A model generated the notes under the pieces. The model was not told where the DNA came from. It worked only from the letters and a program-made list of their open reading frames with translations, and made no database searches. The position numbers were made by a program, and so were the translations under genes. A DNA stretch of 64,000 nt from Cytidiella melzeri (Eukaryota; Basidiomycota; Agaricomycetes; Polyporales; Irpicaceae), in the NCBI GenBank assembly GCA_022592445.1, contig JABYQR010000001.1, positions 124,001 to 188,000 of the forward strand. The letters are read 5' to 3'. Positions 50,657-62,598 of this stretch are shown here, piece by piece; the stretch's first letter is position 1; each line of letters begins with the position of its first letter.

Positions 50657-52345
50657 GGCAGGAATAATGAGCGACGAACACGCGTCGAATGGCGATGCAG
50701 CGAGTTATAAAGGGTAGATCTGGGGGCGCACCCACTAAAAGCTGGCATGGTCATGTATTGCTTTCGAGTTTGATCCATGTGCATGACAAGGACTTGAAGG
50801 ACGCGGGCAACGCTGGACCGAAAAACTTGCGTTACGATGTAACGCAAGATCTGCGACGCACTGCACAAGATCTGTGACTGGTCCACCGCTCAGAGGGAGA
50901 CCAGGGGAGGAGGACTTGGACCTGAACACACTCACCCACATTTGATTAATTCGATGGGAGTATTCAAGGGCTTGGGCTTCGGTGCCTCATTGCACGACAT
51001 CTCCGACTCGGACGTTCGTCGCCGAATGCTTGTAGAACAGCTGGCTTTCTTCTATGCAATTCAAGTGCAGATACGCGCGAATGTGTAGCAGCACGCAGAC
51101 TGTTACATAACGGCGACATCTACCCTAGTAGGCGCTTCATGTTCGAATCGGAGACAATCTTGAGGGAACGCTGTGCGGATGCTATAATATATTTTTTTCA
51201 GCTTGATGTGTCGACTCCATGCGATCGGTACTTGAGGACAAACACGTCCGATGGAAGATGGCACGAGGGACTTTGGGAGAAACAAACAAACCTCCAATGA
51301 GCTCGAGAACATGAAGGAGAGCTAGCACTCGGATTATCCTGCTGCTGTGACCAAGGCACGCCTGTCTTGTTCTTGAATCTCGTTTCCGATGGTCGACCTG
51401 GTTCGATTAGGCTACAGTACTGAGACACCCGCTAGATTCCCCTGGACGTTGACATGTTGACAGATATATTATTATTACACTGTGTTGAGCCTAGTCGTAC
51501 TTCCAGACGTTCGAGATTTTCGGTCATTCTAGGCTTGAGTTGAAGGAGTTCCTGAGGCCGACGACTTGCTCAGCCCGCCCACCGGTGTCCTGTTTAGGTG
51601 TACACCGCCTCGTGTCTCGTAGCACCCACAGCCAGCTCGATGATGCTTCCGTCGTGATGTCAACATGGCTACCGGTTGAGAGCTCTTACACGGATCTTGC
51701 TCGAGGATTAGGAGGCAGTTCATGCTAGTACACCTTTGGAAGCTTCGCCGAGAGGTTGGACTGGCCCTATTGAACACAGAAAAAGAGGAAAAGCCTATCA
51801 GTAAGCTAGTAGCGTACAACCATTGATCCGTCAGAAACAAATGGTGCTGAGTGGTACGACGTCGACTGACCCACAGCCGCCTTGCGTTCAATTTCGCTCA
51901 TCTCTTCGGAGGCAGGGATCGAACTCGAAGTGTATTTCGCACCAGAACACCAGCTGATGATAGAAGGCAGCAGTGAGAATGTGGACTAGCAAGTGGTGGT
52001 CGACTGCTTGATGGAAGCGGCCAACTGCTCAATCCGCCAGCCCCCACCGCCACAACCGATCACGCCATCGCAGGGTGAGGAGGTAAGTTAACGATGTCTG
52101 CTGGACATATACTGACACCGTTTGTCACACGACAATATAGGTTGTGAGGTACGCGACTTTTAACTACATGATTTCCCTATCTACAACTGTCCAAACCTGA
52201 CACGGTATATGGTCCATTACATGAAGAACGTCGGTCAGCCACTCGCACGAGAAAAGTCCAACCAGGATCCTGAGAGTCTATGAAGAGCATGGTATGTATT
52301 CTGATAGCAGAAATATCCAGAGTCGCATCCATCCCCGTCGTTTCT
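50657..52345. other. Intergenic, 1.7 kb, one doubtful small frame
   Basis: Promoter side of the acyltransferase and 3' flank of the transporter. On the minus strand near 51920-51720 a short peptide MSEIERKAAVGQST, continued after a plausible GTACGC donor and CAATAG acceptor to LSAKLPKVY, looks gene-like but has no recognised family and no secure first exon. Confidence 0.4.
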
Positions 52346-53773
52346 TCAATTCTTCAACGTGGTTCCACCACCCTCCGACTGCCTCGCCAAGGCGTTTTCC
52401 GCCTTCTCGATATCGGTATGATGCACCGCCTGCTTCGGAGGCGCAGATGCGGCGGACTTGATCCAGGTATAGTACATGGTTCCCAGCGCGATGATCAGGA
52501 TGGACAGTGCGCGGTTGCTGCAGAAGGGAGCGGAGAGTACACGTCGAGTCAGCGAGATGCACTCCGAATGGAAGATGTCGAGAAGCCCGGTCGGGACCAG
52601 GTACTGGAGCAGACGAAACGAAACAGCGTACCTTGTCAGAAGGTCCTTGAAGATCCATACACCCAGAAGCGTTTGTATCACAGAGCGTGCCGCCTGGAAT
52701 ACAGGAAGTCAATAAAAGAACGAACACGACATATACGAGTGATCAGCGACTGCGGCATGTCGAAAATTATGAAATAGACGAGAAAACTCACACTGGAGAA
52801 CATGTGCGTTATTGGACTGGTGACCTTGATACTCAATAGACCTGCCACACATAGCAAAAAGCCGAACACGCCGGTGATAATGCTGCCCCAAATGAACACA
52901 GAGCCGTTCAACTCCTGCCTGTTCATCAGCCCAAGGAGTGTCCCATACTCTCCCTGGACGAGAATGAAGGGCGCCAAGAACAGGGCCGAGCCGAGGTTCT
53001 GCCAGTATGCGAGCTGGATTGTCGAGTTGTGCGCATGTGGCAAAGACGACTTGATCAAGACTGCGTGAACGGCGATGAAGAGGGAGGAGAGAACGCCGTA
53101 GATGATGGCTATAGCACTGGGAGCAGCCCGCCATTGGAGGTCAGTCAGCGTTTGGGGCGTCACTCCGAGCAAAAAGCCCAGAGTGACCACGCCGGCGGCA
53201 AGGAAAACTCTGCGTGCTGGGACAGTGCGTGTGACGATGGAGGAAACGGCAATAGTGAGCGGTAAGACCAGGCCACGGGCAATCTGGACCACCACGGAGA
53301 TATCATCAAAGCAATTTCGGAGGGTATGTTGACTGAACGAACCTGGAAGAAAGACGCTTCGACACCGCGCAGGCAGAGGATGTTGAAGACCAGGCCAATG
53401 ACATTCACAAGGATTACTGGCGTCAGTTTCTTGGCCGTCTTCAGGTCTAGCTTTGGTATCTCGACCTTTTTTGTGAACAGTGCGGACACATGGAGGAGGA
53501 TGACGGCCAGTACGAGCTGGTTCAGGAGGAAGAGCAAAGGCAGCTCGGGCGTAGAGTTCATTACGGCCTTGTTTCTGAATTAAAACTTTAGCAATGTCGT
53601 ATGTTCCGAGTTGTTCGAGCACGCTTACACGAATACCATCTGTACGCGCGACAAAGTGAGGGGAAGCCCATCCTGGTAGCGAGGCATGCACTTACCACCA
53701 ACGCGGCGGCCATGTAGAAAGACACGACGCCGGCGACCATGAGGCTCTGTGCATTGCTCGAAGTGGGCTCCAT
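52346..53773 (-). CDS. GDP-fucose transporter-like carrier (SLC35C1/TPT family)
   Basis: Nucleotide-sugar transporter predicted to bring GDP-fucose into the Golgi lumen in exchange for GMP. The start MEPTSSNAQSLMVAGVVSFY opens TM1, and about ten membrane segments follow over several exons. Diagnostic stretches are PELPLLFLLNQLVLAVILL, FNILCLRGVEASFFQIARGL, VTLGFLLGVTPQ, YGVLSSLFIAVHAVLIKSSL, GVFGFLLCVAGLLSIKVTSP and ITHMFSSAARSVIQTLLGV. The block with TSPITH and the AARS/QTLLGV helix parallel SLC35C1, where GDP-fucose is the cargo. The tail is short and hydrophilic. Substrate by similarity only, since related TPT carriers move other sugars. It is divergent from a putative fucosyltransferase 654 bp away, which supports the fucose assignment. 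Confidence 0.8.
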
Positions 53774-54427
53774 GACGAGAGGGAGGTGAGAGGTGGTTCA
53801 ACGGACGGGGAGGGAAAATGGCGAACAGCTTGTTGCACACTATGTAACCGACTTGTTCGAAAGTGCGAGTTCCGATATAGCGAACGCACCGAAAAGATCC
53901 TGAGATCTGGCCATGTTTCGACTGAATGAGAAAACTCTGTGATAGAATTGCGAGAGAAGGAACCAGGAGATCGGGTAGCGGCTGCTGCACACGACTGGTG
54001 GTCTACGACAACACTGCTTAGTGGTGGGACCAGCATAGGTCTCCCTGGAGTGTTGCGGCCAGACAACGCCTTGGGACTCGCGGCTGTATTTATCAATCAG
54101 CTAGACTGCTGAAACGCGTGGAGTCTGAGTCTGTATGTCGTAAAAACAAGAGCCCAGAAAAGCAGGGACTTTTCGATTTGTGTCAAGACTGCATGAGACA
54201 AGCGTGACGTGCCTGTATGTGACAAGGCTGGATCAAGAGAGATGTCACCTCGAGTTACCGGAGTCACGGCAATCTGAGATCTAGAGAGAGACCTCCGGAG
54301 GTGTGTTGCATCCCTTGCAAACAACAATATTCCTCGAAATGCCACACATGAAAATGCGAAACACCCCTGCCCATCTCCTCGTTGGCTCTCTCCACCTCTC
54401 TGGCTGCTGTCTACGCCGTCCATCACG
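53774..54427. promoter_or_regulatory. Divergent promoter between transporter and fucosyltransferase-like gene
   Basis: 654 bp between the two divergent starts. No operator identified. Both genes probably act in the same Golgi pathway, so shared regulation is plausible. Confidence 0.45.
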
Positions 54428-56328
54428 ATGAAGGAGTTAAACCCAGCCGTGGCCCACGTTCGCTCGCACTCAACCATGCCGCTCCTTCCCTTCTCTGCTC
54501 CCCCTTCCCCGACGTCCAAACACCATGCACAGGCTCCCTCTCTGGTCTTTGCACCCCGTCGAAACAGATCGCTTTTCCTTCTCGTTGTCCTGGGGTCTGT
54601 GGTGTCTCTAGCTCTCTTTGCATCCCGCGTAGTCTCTCGAGGATTCGCCACAGACTCCCGTCGACTGGACTCTCCCTCCGAGACCTGGTCCAACGACGAC
54701 GGTCTGCCAAGTAACTGGACGTCGCCGCCCCCCACCATAGACGAGCAAGTCGTGCAGTACCCACCATGGGTCCTCGGCGCGCCGACCCAAAGCTTCCGCG
54801 ACAACCTGCGTCCAGACACCAAGTACATCACCTCTTGGATTTCTGCCGGCTGGAGTGCGTTGCATGCCGTTTCATCTTTTTCTTCTCATTACTGATTTGG
54901 CCTTTGCATCCAGCAAACGATGTCATGACTTACATGAACCTAATCTACCTCGGCATCATCACGAAGCGCGTGCCGATAATCGCCATGTTCATCCCCTCAC
55001 ATATTGGCGGAGATGCGGGAATTATCACGTTCGGAGAGGTGTTTGACGTACCGCGTTTCATCCAGCAGTCGGGGGTCCCTCTGCTCGAGTGGCGCGATGT
55101 CAAGAACCCAGCCAGCGCAGAATTGGACACTCTCGGGTGCTGGAATATTTGGCAGTCTGTGCAGTCCTTCGAGGCCATTCCAAGATACAGCTTCGTCACT
55201 GACTGGCTCAACCTTGGTGAGTTACTCGCTGTTAGCATTGTTTCACGTCAGGTTGCTGAATGTGCCGCACAGACGTTTCGTATACCAGAGCACCTGAATG
55301 GGTGAAACTGATCCCAAACTACGAGCATGACCGGGGTAGTTCCTTCTGGTCGCTTGCGCGTCTTGCCTACCCAGAGGACCGCAACCAGAACCTAGGTAAT
55401 AGGATTGCGGCGCCGCGGACAGGAGAAGTCCTTGACCCAGATGAACATGTTGTTTGCTATGACTATCTGTACTACGCATGCGCTGCCAAGGTGAGAACTT
55501 CCTGCTGCATGAGTTTGTACGCCAAACCTTATCAATTCTCGACAGTCCTCCGAGTATGACTACGAATATGCGCCACAGTGGAGAGACGTCGGCGTGCATC
55601 TACACTGGACGCAGAAGATCCAGACCCTCACAACTCAATATGTGAACCGCGTCTTTGGTCTCCCCGAAGACGGACCTATGCCTGACGTGAGTGTATCCAT
55701 CGTTCTATCAACTGTGTCACAGCTGGTCTAATTTACTACGTCGTGCAGTACATCACAGTTCATGTTCGACACGGGGATTTCAAGAACTGGTGTTATCAAG
55801 GAGACTTTGCTGATTGCTTCGCGCCGCTCCCCGTCATTGCTCGACGTGTTAGGTATGGACTAGGACATAACGTTATTCTCCTGCTTAGTGCTGATGTGGG
55901 TTGACAGGGAGGTGCAAGATGAACTGTATGAGCGCAAAGGCATCCGCATTCCCATGACAAGAGTCATCATGACCAGCGACGAAAGCGATGAGGCGTGGTG
56001 GGACGAGGTTACAGCGCTTGGCTGGGTCAGAATGAACCACAACGAACAGCATACCGAGGAACACCACGGCAGATGGTATGTTAATCTCGGTCTATCGCAG
56101 CGTCTTCTTATTTTGCAAATGCTCCACATCTTGACGATCCGTTCTCACCATCTCTCGTGTTATAGGTATCCAGTCATACTCGATGCTGCAATACAGTCAC
56201 TAGGTCAGGGCTTCGTTGGCACCGATCGGTCGACGTTCTCGGTCCTGTCGAGACGGCGTGTGCTGGACTGGCAGGATGGTGCTGCACGGATGGTTCTCTG
56301 GGGCTACAAGGGCGCAGACGATCATTGA
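54428..56328 (+). CDS. O-fucosyltransferase-like glycosyltransferase
   Basis: Type II membrane protein: a basic N-terminal tail, then a signal anchor (SLFLLVVLGSVVSLALFAS) and a Ser/Pro stem. The catalytic part includes SWISAGWTNDVMTYMNLIYL, FIPSHIGGDAGIITFGEVFD and the hallmark VHVRHGDF (the GDP-fucose site of the O-FucT fold, usually HxRRGDF). Then comes a C-terminal block with SLGQGFVGTDRSTFSVLSRR followed by VLDW. Six or so short introns are needed, and the join GW/TNDV at about 54855 is well supported. An alternative ATG at 54476 is in frame. The fold predicts use of GDP-fucose, but acceptor and linkage are unknown. It lies head-to-head with the GDP-fucose-transporter-like gene. Confidence 0.78.
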
Positions 56329-56812
56329 AACGGGCTACTCGGACGCTACGTTTGGACAATGGACAATTCTGGCTTGGGTTACTCTCTCCTATAATGAACT
56401 ATTGACTCTCACGAATCGACGTTGAGTCTCATGTCGACTTGTCTAGGACTGGGGTGCGCACCACCTCCCTCTCCGATCACTCTTTTAGAACCGGTAGTAT
56501 CTCTGCAGCCCTCTTGCTTTATGTATTCTCCGTAGGTTGTAATTGATTGGACTCATGGACATCTGTGCATTAATCATCAGACTACTGCCTATTTATCTCA
56601 CGTTGTTATAGATCGTAAATGTCGTCCATAGCCACGAGTCTGAGGCAGCGTCTATGACGCCAATCTGCGGTTGGATTATTCTTGATCTCAACTTTGTACT
56701 GCGACCAACACATCTCACACACTCTCTAACATCGCCTCCAGGCATTTCCTCTCTCGGAACATTATCGCGACGTGCGCGACAAGACATCAGAATCGCCACA
56801 ATAGTCACAGCC
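56329..56812. other. Intergenic, promoter side of the FBXO21-like gene
   Basis: About 480 bp. An in-frame ATG at 56654 could extend the next gene, but the 56813 start gives a protein that enters directly into the F-box. Confidence 0.45.
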
Positions 56813-59018
56813 ATGAGCTTGACTCGGGGCCCAGCGGCCGTTCAATTGCCCGTGGAGGTGTGAATTCCCTTCAACTCCCCAATCGTACACAGAACATACG
56901 AAACGCTGACGGCCTTGATCTTGTATCCCCCATGTTCAGATATACATTGAAATCCTGTCACACGTCCCAACATCGCAAGATGCCCCTGCCGAGCCAACTT
57001 TGCTGAGCTGCTTGCAGGCGAACTCTGTCATCCGAGCTGCCGCACTAGCTTCGAGGGTCTGGGAGACCCCCTACCGCGTTCGGTACACACATAGCGACTA
57101 TGAGCGTGAGCGGAAGCGTGCAAACGTGTATGGAAAGGACTGGCGGCTGATGTACATTGAGCGGAGACGAATAGACCAAAGAGGGTTGGCGTTGCTAGAC
57201 AAGATTAGGGAAGAGAGGGTCGGAAGACATGAGAGGGCGAGGACGTTCACGCAGGAGTACTCCTACGACATCTGGGATGCTTTGAAGCTCGAGTCAGAGG
57301 TTCCGATGCCCCACTGGTTCCAGGACGGCACGGAGACAGAGAAGTGCGCCGCAAGGGAGGCACTTCCGAGGCGATTTTGGGCGAAGACTGTCATGGGTGT
57401 CATTACCCGTTACCATACCGTCAAGATGTGGGCGTCGGCATTGGATCCCAGGTCGCCTGTGACGTTCGAAGAGGCGTTGGCAGGGCTTTCCGCGTTTTTC
57501 GATGCCTCGACTGTGGAGGTCTGTATTCACTCCGTCTAACCTGTCGATAACCGCTAACACTCTTGTTTCTGCAGGTCCTTGCACAACTGGAGGATATCTG
57601 TACGATATGCCGAGAACGGCTTGCTGCGGACAGTGTCATACTCGATCCTCACGAGCCAGGTTACAGCTTCTGGCACCTTTGCGAAAAGATTCGAGAAGTC
57701 ATCAAGCAGATTGGCTTCCGTATTGCTGAAGGTATGAATGTTTTTCCAGCGGCAGCGGCCTGATTCTACATTTGACCTATGTACGCGCGCGTTACTGACC
57801 AGAGGTCTTCTCGTCCAGGTCCGCGTTTCTATACTCTCATGAACCAGTTCCCACACGCGTTTATCCAACCTGGGCATCATGAGACCATCCCGATGTCTCT
57901 CGTCTTCGTCTTTGTCGCCGTGGCGCGTAGACTAGGCATAAACGCCTCACCCGCCAACTTCCCCGGCGTCGTCCAAGTGCACCTCAGGTCCCCCGATCCG
58001 TCCGAGCCCCCCAGAATCCTCGACATGCGAGGCACAAGCCCCCCTGTCGAGGTATCCCGTACCACCTTGTTCAACACTGACCATCCTCACATTCAACCGT
58101 CAGCCCAAGTGATAGAGGAAGCCACCCGCCCGGCGTCTGCATCCGCGATGCTTACCCGCGCGTCGAACAACATTATGATGTCCATGCGCTATGAACGGAC
58201 GTACGGCGAGAACATGGCTTCGCCTTGGTCCCTCGAGGCGCACGAATCGGCATTTTACGCTGCGTCTTGTTGGATCACCATGGACCCCCTGAATCATGCA
58301 GGACAGCTCATACCAGGTCCGCCCGAATCCAAGCCGCTCGACGCCGCAGCCGTCGTGTTGGACGCGATGTGTCCTGCGCTTGAAGAGATTCCGAGGAACA
58401 CCGTGAGCGCACATTGTTATAGTATACTTGAGACAGACGAGGAGAATGCCACGAGCGTGACGCGTCGCTCGACGTTCCCGCAGGTGAGGCATTTCGTAGG
58501 GCTCGTGTTCAAGCACAAACGGTACAACTATGTGGCTTGTATCTTTGGGTGGGATGTACGTATTTTTACCAAACAGCTTGGGTTTTCTTTTTTGCTGACT
58601 GTTGGTGACGTCTTGTATCTTGCAGCCGGTATGCAAACAGAGTCGGGCATGGGTCGACGAGATGAACGTCAAGGCCCTTCCTCATGGCGCGGACCAGCCA
58701 TTCTACCACGTATTTGCCACAGACGGGCCTCCCAAATGTTCGTCTTCACCATCATTATTATCACTGCTATTTTTGCGAATGACAGCTTCCTATTTCCCTC
58801 TAGACGTCGCACAGGATAACATCGTCCCCGTGCTTCCTTCCAAGGCCATCCTGCTATGGCTGTACAAGTCTCGCTCGGCATTCAGCCGGTATTTCTTAGA
58901 CGTCGAGATTGACGATGCCACGGGACTGGGACGGTTGGTTACTAGCGAGGAGCTGCAGGTTGCGTATCCCGAGGACGATCAGTATGGATCGGAATGGATT
59001 CATGGTCGGCTGCAGTGA
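56813..59018 (+). CDS. FBXO21-like protein: F-box, SirB1-type and YccV-type domains
   Basis: Three-part protein. The N-terminus MSLTRGPAAVQLPVE joins across an intron to IYIEILSHVP, an F-box-like start. The middle is a SirB1/transglutaminase-like region (FDASTVEVLAQLEDICTICR, FYTLMNQFPHAFIQ, SLVFVFVAVARRLGINASP). The C-terminal part is a YccV/HspQ hemimethylated-DNA-binding-like domain (RHFVGLVFKHKRYNYVACIF, then GWDPVC, PFYHVFATDG and VAQDNI). This order is that of FBXO21, a substrate receptor of SCF ligases. About five introns. The last exon ends EWIHGRLQ. Substrate in fungi unknown. Confidence 0.85.
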
Positions 59019-59516
59019 TAATCGAGATCTCAATTCGCTCGTATGTGGACGACTAAATAGTATTGTGCGCATAGACGTAGGTTAATACACGAGTGTACTG
59101 GAACAGGACGGACGGGATGTGAACACAGAGTAAAGCGATTGGCTAGCCATGGCGAGTAAAGTTTGCATTCAAATGCTTGGATCATGTTGTAAAGAGGTTC
59201 AACAAGTAACAAGGCTGTGGAAGCAGAGGGCATGGCTAGTACTAAGTCATTCTAGGCTTCGGCGTCCGTACCATGCTCGCGGCTGCGGGACTCGGAGTGT
59301 GGTGATGTAGCCTAACTTATGTCTGGGTTGCCCACCTGGCCTCTGTAGTCTGTGTCGAGGACGCTACAGTGTTAACCAGCCCATATATCATGGTATTTTG
59401 AAGACTGCAAACGTATGTGGGTCATGCTCATTGCGCTCTTGGGCTTGGGTATAATTCGGTCGAGCTACCGCAAAGCTTCTAATGTATTTATATCATGGTT
59501 ATTTCATTCTCTACTC
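59019..59516. other. Intergenic between FBXO21-like and RCC1 genes
   Basis: About 500 bp, same-strand genes. An in-frame ATG at 59415 would add about 34 hydrophobic residues to the RCC1 protein, which does not fit a soluble propeller. Confidence 0.45.
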
Positions 59517-60833
59517 ATGCATCCACACACCCTTTTGTCCGCAGGTTCAAACGGACAAGGCCAACTCGCCACAGGTGACACTGAAGACGCACACTCATTC
59601 GCACCTTGCTTGTTTCTAGGCTGCGAGCCGGGCACACTCCCACCTCGCACAAAACGCGTCTTAGACGTCGCCTGCGGGGCTAATCACACCATCTTACTCT
59701 TGGACCGCTCGTGCACGCAGGAAGGCTCTTCTGTGTCGAGGATAGAGCTTTGGGGCTCTGGAGATGGCTCGAAAGGACAGCTGGGATTGAGCATTGCCTC
59801 TAGCACGCAGGTCTTCCAGCCCCTTCGCATTAATCTGGACAAACTTGGTCTCAAAGAATACAGTATCACTCGGATCGCAGCATGTTGGGAGACGTCTTAC
59901 GTTGCCTTGCGCTCTCCTCGCCGCGACGACGTTCTGCTGTCGATGGGTGCAGACGACTTTGGGGACCTAGGAGTCGGAGGAGCTAGTGCAAAGGGGAAGC
60001 AGGTCGACGGTGCGGTGCACGTGGTTGATCTACGAACGCAGGACGTCCTTGGGAATACACCAGCCGTGACTGTGTCCATCAAGTCTGTAGTGACAGGTCC
60101 GCATAACGTTGTAGTGCATCTCATCGCCTTAGACGAGGACGGACGTGCGGTCGAATACTTGATGGGCTGGGGCACCTCGCGACACGGCCAACTAGGCGAC
60201 TGGAAGGACTCGAACAAAGGACACCCCATCCCATTCATCTCTTCCCCGAGATCACTGCCACTCCCGCAGGAGAATTGCGGAATACTACAGGTAGCAATGG
60301 GCACACACCACACTGTAGTCCTTCATCCGTCTGGGCGGGTCTCAGCGCTAGGCTCGAATCGCAAAGGCCAACTTGCAGCCCTAGAGGACCTGCAAGCCGT
60401 GTCCAACATCGGATGTACGTGGAACGGGACTTACGCCATTGTAGGACACGAGGACTCCTGGTCAGTCGTCTCCATAGGTAGTCACACCAAAGGCCAGCTC
60501 GGAAGGCATCTTGCGAAAGAGGGAGCTCAGACCCACGTACCGGGCAATGTCTGTTTCTCTTTCTCTCAAGGGACACATAGATTATCGAAGTTGGCTTGCG
60601 GGAGCGAACACGTATTGGCTTTGTTCAAAGCGGTAAGGGACGCGAGCCAGCCGTCTCATACGGAGGTTTGGGGCTGGGGATGGAACGAACACGGTAATCT
60701 AGGTCTTGGACACACAGTCGACCAGGAACTGCCGGTAAGGCTCTGGCCGCCACCACTAGCAATGGGGCATCAGCCACAAGCAGTGGACGTATGGGCGGGG
60801 TGCGGCACCAGTTGGATCCTTCTCTGTGGTTGA
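59517..60833 (+). CDS. RCC1-repeat protein, Ats1/Kti13-like
   Basis: Seven-bladed propeller protein of the RCC1 fold in one exon. The chosen start gives MHPHTLLSAGSNGQGQLATG, entering the first blade directly. Repeats are seen as the SxGxNxxGQLG pattern: AGSNGQGQLATG, WGSGDGSKGQLGL, MGADDFGDLGVG, WGTSRHGQLGD, LGSNRKGQLAA, IGSHTKGQLGRH and WGWNEHGNLGLG. Length (about 438 residues) is near that of yeast Ats1/Kti13, a partner of Kti11/Dph3 in diphthamide synthesis and tRNA wobble-uridine modification by Elongator. Other RCC1 proteins of this size exist, so the Ats1 label is by layout only. No nuclear Ran-GEF features are seen. Confidence 0.78.
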   Translation: MHPHTLLSAGSNGQGQLATGDTEDAHSFAPCLFLGCEPGTLPPRTKRVLDVACGANHTILLLDRSCTQEGSSVSRIELWGSGDGSKGQLGLSIASSTQVFQPLRINLDKLGLKEYSITRIAACWETSYVALRSPRRDDVLLSMGADDFGDLGVGGASAKGKQVDGAVHVVDLRTQDVLGNTPAVTVSIKSVVTGPHNVVVHLIALDEDGRAVEYLMGWGTSRHGQLGDWKDSNKGHPIPFISSPRSLPLPQENCGILQVAMGTHHTVVLHPSGRVSALGSNRKGQLAALEDLQAVSNIGCTWNGTYAIVGHEDSWSVVSIGSHTKGQLGRHLAKEGAQTHVPGNVCFSFSQGTHRLSKLACGSEHVLALFKAVRDASQPSHTEVWGWGWNEHGNLGLGHTVDQELPVRLWPPPLAMGHQPQAVDVWAGCGTSWILLCG

Positions 60834-61083
60834 GCTCGTGTACTTATGTGACAGTCTGGTAATACAATTATGCTTTTCGTCCAAACTCATTCTTACATGC
60901 TAAGTTCTAGTTTGTTACATTTGGTTTCGCTTTCTCAATTACGGTGAAATTTTAAGTTATCGAAGCTCAGAAGGGTATAAAAATCAAAGGAATGAGGTGC
61001 GTGTTCTGCTGGATGAGCTTGCGCGGCTACGAGGGTGTTGAGGTAGTGTTGTATGTTTGCAAAAGGGAGTTGTACGGTCAATA
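60834..61083. other. Convergent 3' flanks
   Basis: About 250 bp between the RCC1 and homeodomain gene stops, AT-rich, nothing recognised. Confidence 0.45.
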
Positions 61084-62074
61084 TCAAGACCGAGCAGAAT
61101 AGGTGAACGCTAGGAGCAGAGAGGCACCTAGAACCACGTCGTCGTCGAACTTGGCTCTGTACTCCGGCGGAATGGCGACCGATTCGAGACTTCCAGAGCT
61201 CGACATCCGCTGTCCTCGATCCAGTTCGACGGATTCGTCGATTTTCTTGAAAGGGAGGTTTGGGTCGACGTCGACAAGGGTGTCGTCGTGCTCCTCGTCT
61301 TCAGTCTCATCACCGCCTAAATCCAAGTCGTCTTTCGGTTGAAGTCGCTGCCTCTTCGCCACTTTCGGGCACGCCCACTCCAAAATCGGCTTCCTCTTTG
61401 TGCTGGTGTTTTCCTTGTCAGCCTCCAGATATGCTCTTGAGGATTTCTTTGCGAGAGGGCTAGGCATGGCTGACGTGGTGGCTGACGCCGGCATGCTCGG
61501 CGAAGCCGATGGAAGATGCTCCCAGAGCTCGCGCTTGATCTGGCGAGAGACAATGTACGGCTGAGGGCTTACTCGGCCAAAGGACGAAGACTGAGACATC
61601 GAAGACACAGATGTTTGACGGTTTTCGCGCCGAGGGACGGAGCTGAGAGGCAGACGGCACATAGGTTGTGTCGAGTTCACAATCAAGGACTGTTTCTTCG
61701 CTAGCTGACGGCGATTCTGGAACCAGACGGTAACGGTGCGTGTATCCCTTGATTATGAGGTCAGTAACGTAGGGGCCAGCGAGTACGCCGGGCGTAGGTA
61801 AATCGACATCTTACATTCCGACATCGTCACCCAATGCTTGCTTTTGTTCACGCGTCGGGTGAGTGTCCTCTTGGTAGAGCGCCTCGAGCCGCTCTAATTG
61901 CTTGTCCGTCATCCGGTGGCGAGGCTTCTTCTCCCTGTCTGACATCGGAGTCCCTGTCCTGGACGATTGGTTCGAGCCTGGCTGGACTGAGCGTCGGCTA
62001 TGATTGACGGCGAAATCGGCCTCATCTTCATCAATAGCACGCGTTGCACGAGTAGTACGTGTGGGAGGACGCAT
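61084..62074 (-). CDS. Homeodomain transcription factor
   Basis: Nuclear DNA-binding protein. The start MRPPTRTTRATRAIDEDEAD leads to the homeodomain (KKPRHRMTDKQLERLEALYQ to VTVWFQNRRQLAKKQ). The recognition helix WFQNRR is intact and is split from helix 2 by an intron after DVGM (donor GTAAGA, acceptor ATCAAG). The long tail is rich in Ser and charged residues, with two Lys-rich patches (KRKPILEWACPKVAKRQRLQ) and an acidic DETEDEEHDD run. It ends FTYSARS. An upstream ATG at 62278 is in frame but adds low-complexity text. The WFQNRR spelling fits non-TALE homeodomains. Mating-type (HD1/HD2) origin is not indicated because no partner gene lies nearby. Targets unknown. Confidence 0.82.
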
Positions 62075-62598
62075 GTTGTGAGCCTTGAGCGACGAGTTTG
62101 TTGGTAGCGGGATGTTTTTGTTGACGGTCTTGAAGCCGGTGGACGTCGTGGTTGAACCAGAACAATTCCCAAATTGGACGACGAGGCTCGAAATCGGGTT
62201 TTGATGCCTGTGACAGGGGCTTACCGGAATCTTACGCGACAGCCTTGGTTGTTGCTCGCAGCTTGCAGCTCCTGTCAAATGGGAGCTATCTCAAAGCTTT
62301 AATTTGCTCACGTAGGTAGTTATTTGTACGCTATCACCTATTTCTGCGCCTCTGGCTCATGCCGGCGCATTATAAATGTTAGTGACTTAAAAAAAAAAAA
62401 AAAGATGCCTGTGACAGTGTGTGACAAACGCGCTGCGTGACATAATCTTTTTTTTTTTTTTTTTTTGAATCAATAACGTGACATAATCTCATGACGTCGT
62501 ATACTTGTGCAGCGGCGCGGATATAAAATCCAAGAGCCCTCGTTCAGCCTGTCCTCAACTCTCATCAACCATTGTATCTCTCATACTAGCAAATTGAT
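62075..62598. promoter_or_regulatory. Divergent promoter between homeodomain and MscL genes
   Basis: 524 bp with a run of 15 A at 62389-62403 and 19 T at 62448-62466 facing each other across 44 bp. Poly(dA:dT) tracts like these exclude nucleosomes in fungal promoters. The words GTGACATAATCT (62437 and 62478) and GATGCCTGTGACAG (about 62205 and 62404) each occur twice. Confidence 0.6.

Noticed and set aside
51529..51980. Minus-strand small gene with the peptide MSEIERKAAVGQST
   Set aside because: One plausible intron but no secure first exon or homologue recognised. Too weak for a gene call.
61084..62074. Mating-type HD1/HD2 locus
   Set aside because: A single homeodomain gene with no divergent partner. 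Neighbours are an RCC1 protein and MscL, not the usual MIP-linked mating-type flank.
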